Source: Bromus sterilis | Taxonomy: Eukaryota > Streptophyta > Magnoliopsida > Poales > Poaceae | Length of the DNA: 64,000 nucleotides | NCBI GenBank assembly: GCA_950022295.1 | Contig: OX465598.1 | Span: 343,865,324-343,929,323 of the forward strand | Direction: 5' to 3' | Part shown: positions 57,005 through 64,000 of the stretch, piece by piece | Layout of the letters: each line of letters opens with the position of its first letter | How positions within the stretch are numbered: position 1 is the first letter of the stretch | Translations under genes and position numbers: made by a program | The notes under the pieces: model-generated | Told to the model about the DNA's origin: nothing | The model's input: the letters and a program-made list of their open reading frames with translations, nothing else | Databases searched by the model: none

Positions 57005-58622
57005 ACTCCCTCCGACCCCTAACCCTAAACCGTTCCTGTGGGGTGCCGCCGCGCCGCGCCGCACCTGGGCGCCCCCTTCTACTCCTTCCCTCCATCTCCT
57101 GCCGTCGCCGGCTTGCGCCGCCGGGCAAAGCTCGCGCGACGTCGGCGTCAGCGGGCTTCTTCCTCCTTCTCTAGCCGAGGCGACGGTGTAGCGGCGCAGT
57201 TGCCGGTGCGTAGTGGTCCGTGACGGTGTGGCGGTACGACTGCCGGCGTGCAGTGGCCTGTTGCGGCGTGGCTGCCGGCGTGCAGCGGCCCGTTGTGGCA
57301 TGGCTGGCGGCGGCCCGTGATGGCGTGGCCGTGACGGCGCAGCTGGCGGCATCCCACAACGGCGACCGCGGCGGGGTGCTGGTGGTGCACGACGACGTGC
57401 TTACGACGAACACGGAGATTGATGGAGAGTTCGACCATGGCGGCCGCAAGCTCATGGGTCAGATCTGGGCTAGGTGGGCCTAGATCTGGAGCCTATGGGT
57501 TGCGTGCATGGTTCGGGGCGTGGGGCGCGGCTTGTTGCGGTTTGATGGTGGCCTGCTCGTCGGAGCGACGACATGTCAAGCGTGGCTGCCCAAAGGCGAC
57601 ACACGAGGGGTTCGGGGCTTGGTGCCTGAATCTGACGGCCGCGGCGGCGGTTGCCGTTGTATGGGCGACGATAGAGGATTGTGCGGCGGTGGGTGCTCTC
57701 TATAGCGCCTGGAATCAGGGCGGCGGCCCCTCTTCTTCGACGGCGGAGGACTGCGGGGTCGTATGGGCGACTCGGAGTCCGGATCTCGGCGTGGTGGTGG
57801 AGGCATGGGACGTCCCCTCCATCAATAGATCGGGTTCGATTCAACTCGGTAGGTGGTACATGCATCTCCTTCGAAGCCTTCGTGTACGGGTTGTCGCCAG
57901 CAGGTGAAGCCATCGGTGGATGCGCCACCGGTGGATGCTATGCACGACGTCTATTGCGGGAGCGTCAAGTCATGCCTGCTATTGACACGAGTTGCACGTG
58001 GCTCTGTCAGAGTTCTCATGTCTAGCCTGTTGCTGCTGGATTGACGGTGGTGCGACAGTGGCGGAAGGAAGGCGGTATGGGACGTTTGTCTTTTCGTATC
58101 TTCTTAAGATGAATCCGGTTATCGAGGCGTCGGTAGCCGGATAAGGGCTGATGGTACACATGACTTCAACGGCGACTTTATACACTCAGGTGGAAACACA
58201 AGATCTCTGATCAGGCTATGTCGACGTGTGCCTGCGTTGTTTCCTTGCTGAAGGTGGTGGACTGAAGCTGGCTTCGGGGATCAAAATTCGGAGTTCAAAC
58301 TTGTGTTGAACTCTCCACCATCGACGCACGTGCGACGGTTCCTTGTTTTTTTTTTGAAAGTAGGACCGCAGATGCTCTAATCCCATACGACGATTCCTTG
58401 TTGAAGACGTAGTCAAGGAGTTGTGTAACTATTGTTTTGATGTCGTCCTGTATCATAGGGTTTTATCTGGTGAAGTCATTGTTGTGAGGCATGCGGCCTC
58501 GGGTTTTATTTTTTCTTTATTTTCGAGTCGATGTTGTTCGGCTGCTGGATTTTGCATGCTTACTAATATATGGCCGCATGCGAAGCGATGCAGAGGCCGG
58601 GGATTATCCTTATTTTAAAAAA
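57005..58622 (+). mobile_element. Probable LINE-type insertion (GC-rich body, 3' tail)
   Basis: A GC-rich block starts abruptly after AT-rich DNA. It includes a 'ggcgtggctgccggcgtgcagcggcc' style minisatellite (57180-57340). It ends in 'atgcagaggccggggattat' and an A-rich tail (58600-58625), which recalls the 3' ends of Triticeae non-LTR elements from memory. Open frames inside (for example 57419-57907) show no RT or endonuclease motif, so it would be non-autonomous or truncated. Confidence 0.4.
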
Positions 58623-59260
58623 TATATATTTGTTTTTAATATACATTGTATATTTTTGGTATATATTGAGAACATATTTTATATTACATGTTTTAAATTT
58701 TCTAAATACATAATTAACATTTTATTAAATATATGTTTTTGATGCATTTTTCTTTCATATTTGTTTTGCTTTTTTGTATACATTATTAAAATTTGTATAC
58801 ACGTTTAATATTTTTTTAAATATGTAATTGTTTTCCAATATATGTTGTTTTCTACCTTTTTGTACACACACGTTGTACATTTTGTTTACATCAAGAACAG
58901 TTTTTATACATGTTTAATATTTTTAAAGACATCAGTAAAATTTATTATAATATATTTTCGAATTTTATTTTATTTTGTCTATGTAATAAAATTTTATGTA
59001 CATGGTAATATTATATATATATATATATATTTAACATTTTCTAAATACATTATTAACAATTTTCAATGCCTATTTTTTCATACACGTTATACTTTGGTTG
59101 TATACATCAAGAGCATTGTGTATACACATTTAATATTTTTTACATACATGTGTTTTTGGTTAAATGGCACCTACATTGTTTTGCTAGAAACACCTTTTAA
59201 TCATATCAACATATTTTTTAAACCTGAACTAGATTTTTTTTTTAAGTAATCCCAAACTAA
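58620..59260. repeat. AT-rich low-complexity stretch
   Basis: Runs of 'tttaatattttt', 'tacacattttaatat' and a (TA)n tract near 59013-59030. No gene. Confidence 0.7.
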
Positions 59261-59656
59261 AAATTTTGTATCAATGGTGTAAGCATGACTCGAGTTTGCC
59301 GGCATAGCTCACGCGCGCATGCTGTGATTGGAGTGACATGCGTGACCGTATACATACCGAGCGGCCGGCCCCAAGCTTCTGCAGATTTTCTATCATCCGT
59401 GCGTAGACATGGCGTACAAATCTCTTTGTGCAAGATAGCTATCGAACAATACATACGCCTGTTGTTGTCAGCGTGGGCTGAACAAGGGACGACGAAACCA
59501 AGGTTCCGGCAATGGGCGGCATGCCCAATGCAACAGCCCCTGATCCAAGACCCATGCATGATGAGATCCACTGCCAATTCCAGCGCGTGTATATGAGCAC
59601 ACACGAGCCAATTAACTCCAGAACCACACACAAGTGAAGCACTTGTCTTTGCCGTG

Positions 59657-59807
59657 GTAAGTACGTACATCCTACTAGCAGCTACAGGTCGGTCGGCAAT
59701 CGGCATCGATCTTCATCTACTAGCTAGGCACTTTGTTGCCCGCAGTTTGATTTCTTCACATCTCTTCCAAACCTCAGAGTGTGACCGTGATCTACCGTTT
59801 TTTGCAG
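59657..59807 (+). other. Possible 5' UTR intron of the plus-strand inhibitor gene
   Basis: Donor GTG|GTAAGTAC at 59657 and acceptor TTTTTTGCAG ending 59807, 37 bp before the ATG. A TATA-like 'gtgtatatgag' lies at 59586-59596. Inferred from motifs only. Confidence 0.4.
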
Positions 59808-59844
59808 ACCAATCGAGCTTGGAAGTCTAGGGAGATCAAGGAGG

Positions 59845-60069
59845 ATGCCGTGGAAAATGAGCGGCGATAAGACGTCTTGGCCGGAGGTTGTGGGCTGGCC
59901 GGCGACGCAGGCCGTCACGCAGATCAACGCCGACAGGCCCGACGTGGCCATCGAGGTGATCCCCAACGGCACCACCGTCGCCCCTGGGTACAACGCCGAG
60001 CGCGTCCGCGTCTTCTTTGACGCCGGCAACGCCAGCGGCCCCGTCGTGGGAACCCCCGCCGTCGGCTAG
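59845..60069 (+). CDS. Potato inhibitor I family proteinase inhibitor, paralogue
   Basis: 74 aa from ATG 59845 ('MPWKMSGDKTSWPEVVGW') to TAG 60067-60069; ATG 59857 is an alternative start. It shares 'SWPEVVG', 'PDVAIEV', 'GYNAERVRVFFD' and a C-terminal 'GTPAVG' with the minus-strand gene at 54849-55070. Like that gene it lacks cysteine. In the alignment the P1 position is Pro47 ('TTVAPGYN'). Proline at P1 is unusual and would be expected to weaken classical serine-protease inhibition, so activity or target may differ. The two genes point away from each other, 4.8 kb apart, and probably arose by duplication with inversion. Confidence 0.88.
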   Translation: MPWKMSGDKTSWPEVVGWPATQAVTQINADRPDVAIEVIPNGTTVAPGYNAERVRVFFDAGNASGPVVGTPAVG

Positions 60070-60743
60070 CTAGCGTCGACTTAGCTTGCCGCTAGTAGCT
60101 CAATGGCTGGCTGAAGCTCAAGAAAGAAAGATACTGCTTCCTTCTGTTTTTTGTACGCAAGTACTATGAAACTACACCTGAATAAAAGAAACTCATAGAG
60201 CAACAAGTACAATAACACATTAACACATCTCGTTTGCTTTTGGCTATTTGACAAGATAATCATACTGATGCCCCAAAAGGAATTCAAAGGCAAGCGCGGT
60301 TGAATCGTGACCATTTGCTCGAGACTCCAGAGGGCATCTTCAAGGGGATACCCGATTCTACCCCGCAACCCCCCCCCCCCCCCCCCCCCGACTCTGACCA
60401 TTTATCCAAACCGACAATTCCGATAGAGAATTCATTTCCAAGGATATTATCCCAAATCTTGTCGAAACGTCTGTATTGTATGTTTTGGCTGAAATCTTCC
60501 CCAAATGTGAGAGAGAAATGAGCAGTTTGGACCGTTTGCCAAGTCGGTGCGGATGCGCGGGACCCATCGTTGAACCCTCGCATATCCTACTCATATCTTT
60601 CCTTATCCATTCCACCCCACCGTCGCCTCCCAAGCCCTCCTCTCGCCCTCACGGATCCAACCGCCGCCTCTCTCATCACCGTCGATGGGCCGCAAGAAGA
60701 TATAGGATGAGCTGATGCGCTCCCATGCCGTGCGACAGTGTCC
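60070..60743. other. Inhibitor 3' flank and unassigned sequence with a C-run
   Basis: It contains a 21-base C run (60369-60389). 'gagggcatcttcaaggggat' nearby has the look of a Harbinger-type end, but no partner was found. Confidence 0.4.
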
Positions 60744-61221
60744 CCGCTAAGTAGGGTTGTAAATGGTACGGATAAATTCCGCTCCGAATCCGCATCCGCA
60801 CCTATTTTTAAGGATATGGTATGCAATTATAAAAATTCGCAGGATAAGTATGCGGATACGGATATCGATCAACTGGATATCCGGCGGATATGGTGGCGCA
60901 TATGGTATCTCTAGTATCCGGCGGATGTGGATAATCCGCTATTTTATCCGAGGAAAGCAAATCGGATTATCCGAGAAAATAAGGCCAGACGTCCCGGTGA
61001 TTGACAGATTGTAAATTTCCTTTCCATTCATCCCATATAAGCTCTACGCCTGTACTACCATAATCTGCTACGCAATTACCGCATGCAAAATTGGTAGTGT
61101 AGCGACGACAGCGCGTACGTATCCTTTTATCCATCGCCATATATTCTTTCATTCGTGCTTCTCCCCGGCCGCCGTTTGCATCTCTGATCTCTCATCTCTC
61201 CGATAGTGTGGACGCTCAACG

Positions 61222-62488
61222 ATGGGTAAAGATGCTCGCGGCCAATCAGCTGACCCCAACAACGGAGGTAAGTGAATTCCTAGATGTACAGAGTCATGCG
61301 CATGTTTAGAGCGCCGGTGATCTATGATCATGTCCGGCTGCTAGTAGACGCCGTGAGAAGTCGCACCAGGCACGCCAACATCATAGACCCTCGGCGTGCG
61401 TGGACGACGCTACTTTCGGCCGTGATCCGTAGTTCCATACACGACGACGATGGGCAACGACATCGCCATCGGCAGTCTGCATGGATCCGGCGTGGGTTTG
61501 CACCGATGTCGTCCGCCCCCTGTAACACGCAGATAGGAACTTGACTACTAGGCTACTAGCACGTACTCCCTTCGTAAAGTAATATAAGAGCGTTTAGATT
61601 ACTACTTTAGTAATCTAAACGCTCTTCGTAAAGTAATATAAGAGCGTTTAGATTACTAAAAGTAGTAATCTAAACGCTCTTATATTACTTTACGAAGGGA
61701 GTACGTACGTACTCTCTATACTCAGCCGGTTGAAAGCAATGAATCAGCTAGCTCCAAAAATCAATCCATTTGATGTTTAATGTCTTACTTGCTGCAGTTT
61801 CTAAGATATTAATTCCTATCATCAGTAAAAAGTGACCGGCTACTTATCTATTGTTATTCTTTCTATAGATCGTCTGAAAAATATATTGGGGAAAAGATCA
61901 ACATTTATGGGAGAGGCTAGCTATGCAAGTACGTCTGATTACCTCTTAATCATTACTGCTATTTTATTTTTGTAAAGTGACAACAATATTTGCATGCTGC
62001 TGGTACATAGGATAAGCAAGGAATGGATATTGAATAAGTCGTGATCAACTAGACAACTACATCAGGAGCAAGTAATTTAGGTATGCAGTTATACCAGAAA
62101 TTTGCTCATGTATATTAATAGCACATATATATATATATATATTACCTAGTCTGTACCCTCTTTGCACATATGAATTAGTTTTACCAATATAATATGTGAT
62201 GCCTCATGTTTCTCTTCTCTGTATATACACAAACGCTAATAATTATTTCTTATCATTCTCACAGGATGTTGCAAGTGGACTGGAAGAAACACCATGTTGA
62301 TGTTGAAGAGAATTGAAGGATGTGCTATCGGCTTCTACTTGACGGACTACTTGCCTTTTATAATAAATAAGAACTTCAATGGAACTTTGAATCAAGTATT
62401 TCTTAAGTACGAGGGTGCGAATTTTGTCTTGGACGTGTGTACTGCTATCATCATTTTACCGGTACTGTTTATTATACTGTTTGCATAG
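61222..62488 (+). CDS. Three-exon small ORF inside the hAT-like element; unknown product
   Basis: Exons 61222-61267, 61869-61928 and 62265-62488 join in phase to 109 codons plus stop. Donors are GTAAGT and GTACGT, acceptors CTATAG and TCACAG. The product starts 'MGKDARGQSADPNNG', continues 'LGKRSTFMGEASYA' and has a basic/Cys stretch 'CCKWTGR'. It ends in a hydrophobic segment ('LDVCTAIIILPVLFIILFA') that could anchor it in a membrane by the tail. I recognise no family. The frame surviving two splice joins argues for a real, possibly captured gene. Chance remains possible for exons this short, and 62011 offers another acceptor that leads to a stop. Confidence 0.5.
61566..61701. mobile_element. 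Stowaway MITE (Thalos-type) with duplicated hairpin, nested in the hAT-like element
   Basis: CTCCCTTCGTAAAGTAATATAAGAGCG...ACTTTACGAAGGGAG with TA at 61564-61565 and 61702-61703. The 'taatataagagcgtttagat' arm occurs three times in total, forming two successive hairpins. Confidence 0.92.
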
Positions 62489-62716
62489 TAGAAATATGAT
62501 CATATTTCTTTGCACGTATTATCCGACATTTTTTGTCCGTTTTCGGTCCGAGTCCGCTCCGAATCCGTTCTGAATCCGTTGTCCGATATAACCCGCATTC
62601 GAATCCGCATCCGAACAATATCCGCTCCGCTCCGAATCCGACAAATAAATATGGTAAAGGATACGGTGAAAGCATTATCCGATCCGATCCGATCCGTTTA
62701 CATCCCTACCGCTAAG

Positions 62717-64000
62717 GACATCTCACCTTGTCAATTTCTAACCTAGTGGGCTGGGTTGAGGACCCCTTGTTGGATTCAACCTGGATCACTTCTGGGCGGC
62801 TCACGATGGATAAGAGAAGGTTCCAGAAGACTTGGCATAGACGGCAAGTAGATGTCTCCCTAGGACACTTCAGTGTGCTATATAAGTTGAGGGGGCAGGC
62901 TCGTAGAAACATAATCATATCTCTCACTACTTTTTATTTTTGATACACTCCAACACAATAAAGCACAAACATGACGTAGGGTATTATCTTCTCGGGAGGG
63001 CCTAGACCCGGGTAAACTTTGTGTCCTTGTTACCATCACTCATAGATGCCTAGATTAGGATACCCTGCCGAGGGATCTCCTAGAATCATCTCCGACGGTG
63101 GTGGCCCATGTAGGTCATGCTAGGTGATCATCGCAGTTCGATGGGAGTTAGAATCAACGCTCTAATCGGCTTTGGTGTGTCGTTGTTTTCACCGGAGCAG
63201 ATGTTTATCTTCGATGGTGTCACCTTCGTCGCCGGCCAACTCGAGTGGCCATCCCGGCCAGGTCGACCCCATGCTCTAGGTCGATTCGTGAGATTCAACG
63301 ATAGGAAATACACAATTGATCTCCGCGAAGATCTATTCTTCACGGGTTTAGTTTTTGCTAGATCACCGGAGCAACACGAGCCACTCTCCTCGGGCTCGAT
63401 GTCAGATCAAGACCCTAACGATCGTAAGAAATATTCATCTAGATAAATGTCGGATCAGGTATCGAAGTCTATCTCCTCAAGCACGATGTCTTATCGGCCC
63501 CATGAAGAACATGAGAAACCACTGTCGGGACCGATTTTGGTTTCTGATAACAACACTAAAAATGTTGAGATTCGTAGTAGAAAACAAAAAAAAATCCGGC
63601 ACTATGAAACCAAGTCCCAAGACTGGATCTAGATAGATGCAAACAATGGTAGCGATCTTATTACCTTAACAACCGTTCAACGGTAGTTCTCTCGCAGCGG
63701 AAGAAGTTGATGGAGAGTTGGGGAAGCTTGACGTAGCGCAACCCCTCGAACAGATCTGATCCATTTGACTTCCCACGAACAGATCTAGAAGGCCCTCGAA
63801 CGAAGATCGAACGTACGGTCTCTCTACGGTTGATCCACACGTACGGTGTAGTAGATCCGGCAGGGCTCCGCCGTCCAGATCTCGGCGCCGCTGGAGTAGA
63901 GAGGAGGAAGGATCAGCCCTTCGGCGTAAGGTGGAGTTTAGATCTAATGGAGAAGAGAGAGGAGGGGCAGCCCCGAGGCCAAAGAACAAACTTGTGTGTG
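62717..64000. other. Probable retroelement remnants, no gene supported
   Basis: 62945-63110 ('gacgtagggtattatc', 'gggcctagacccgggtaaac') resembles the tail of a gypsy-type LTR leader as I remember it. The ORF at 63117-63446 ('RFVRFNDRKYTIDLREDLFF') may be part of its leader or gag. From about 63650 a CT/GA-rich stretch recalls an antisense LTR. None of these boundaries is firm. Confidence 0.35.

Larger units (their letters stand above)
60752..62708. mobile_element. hAT-like element carrying a spliced ORF
   Basis: 1,957 bp with inverted ends TAGGGTTGTAAATGG and (reversed) TAGGGATGTAAACGG, flanked by a perfect 8-bp TSD CCGCTAAG (60744-60751 and 62709-62716). Both subterminal regions, about 250 and 200 bp, are packed with ATCCG/CGGAT motifs, a feature of hAT-type ends. 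No transposase is visible. The centre contains a Stowaway MITE and a three-exon reading frame. Confidence 0.85.

Noticed and set aside
57419..57928. ORFs of 162 and 152 codons at 57.4-57.9 kb
   Set aside because: Mirror frames in the GC-rich body of a probable LINE-type insertion; no RT or endonuclease motif.
59285..59596. 103-codon ORF upstream of the plus-strand inhibitor gene
   Set aside because: No domain; it overlaps the probable promoter and 5' UTR of the inhibitor and is mirrored by minus-strand ORFs of similar length.

Overview
The window looks like intergenic DNA from a large grass genome, most likely a Triticeae species (wheat, Aegilops or barley type). The grounds are LTR retrotransposons with TGATACGTCC and TGTTGGATATG ends, Stowaway MITEs including the 'agagcgtttagat' type, small Helitrons ending in a CG-rich hairpin plus CTAG, and plant spliced genes with GC-rich first exons. 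The species assignment is inferred from recognised sequence styles; no search was run.

Region 1 (1-35.9 kb) is a stack of nested LTR retrotransposons. Most levels can be read from boundaries and target-site duplications (TSDs). From the outside in: W, a gypsy-type 3' LTR beginning TGTCGGGGG at 3099; X, 3381-35470, TSD AACGC, a gag-only element; Y, 10308-34049, a solo LTR; Z, 10605-31206, TSD ACGTG, a second solo LTR; A, 13485-about 30690, a Copia element of BARE/Angela style with gag-protease-integrase-RT-RNase H; and B, 16317-24655, TSD CGCAC, an inverted relative of A inserted inside A's gag. A further solo LTR (V, about 178-2031) lies in W.

Region 2 (35.9-47.4 kb) is older, broken DNA. 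It holds a VDAC (mitochondrial porin) pseudogene split by a MITE, two short Helitrons, a LINE remnant, Stowaway MITEs, and a 1,965-bp Mutator-type fold-back element (41195-43159) with about 490-bp inverted repeats and a 9-bp TSD.

Region 3 (47.4-60.1 kb) is the gene island. A nearly intact PIF/Harbinger element (47410-49454, TSD TTA) ends 475 bp upstream of the start codon of a five-exon MscS-like mechanosensitive channel gene (49930-52844, 738 aa, MSL10-type). About 2 kb downstream is a potato-inhibitor-I family gene on the minus strand (54849-55070). A diverged paralogue lies on the plus strand at 59845-60069. Between them are GAGTACTC-ended elements full of 'gaggcacg' repeats and a GC-rich, probably LINE-type insertion.

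Region 4 (60.1-64 kb) holds a 1,957-bp hAT-like element (60752-62708, 8-bp TSD CCGCTAAG). It carries a three-exon open reading frame for a small protein with a hydrophobic C-terminus. A duplicated Stowaway hairpin sits in its first intron. The last 1.3 kb looks like remnants of retroelements.

The only genes that look intact are the MSL channel, the two proteinase inhibitors and possibly the small spliced ORF in the hAT-like element. The rest is mobile DNA or its wreckage.
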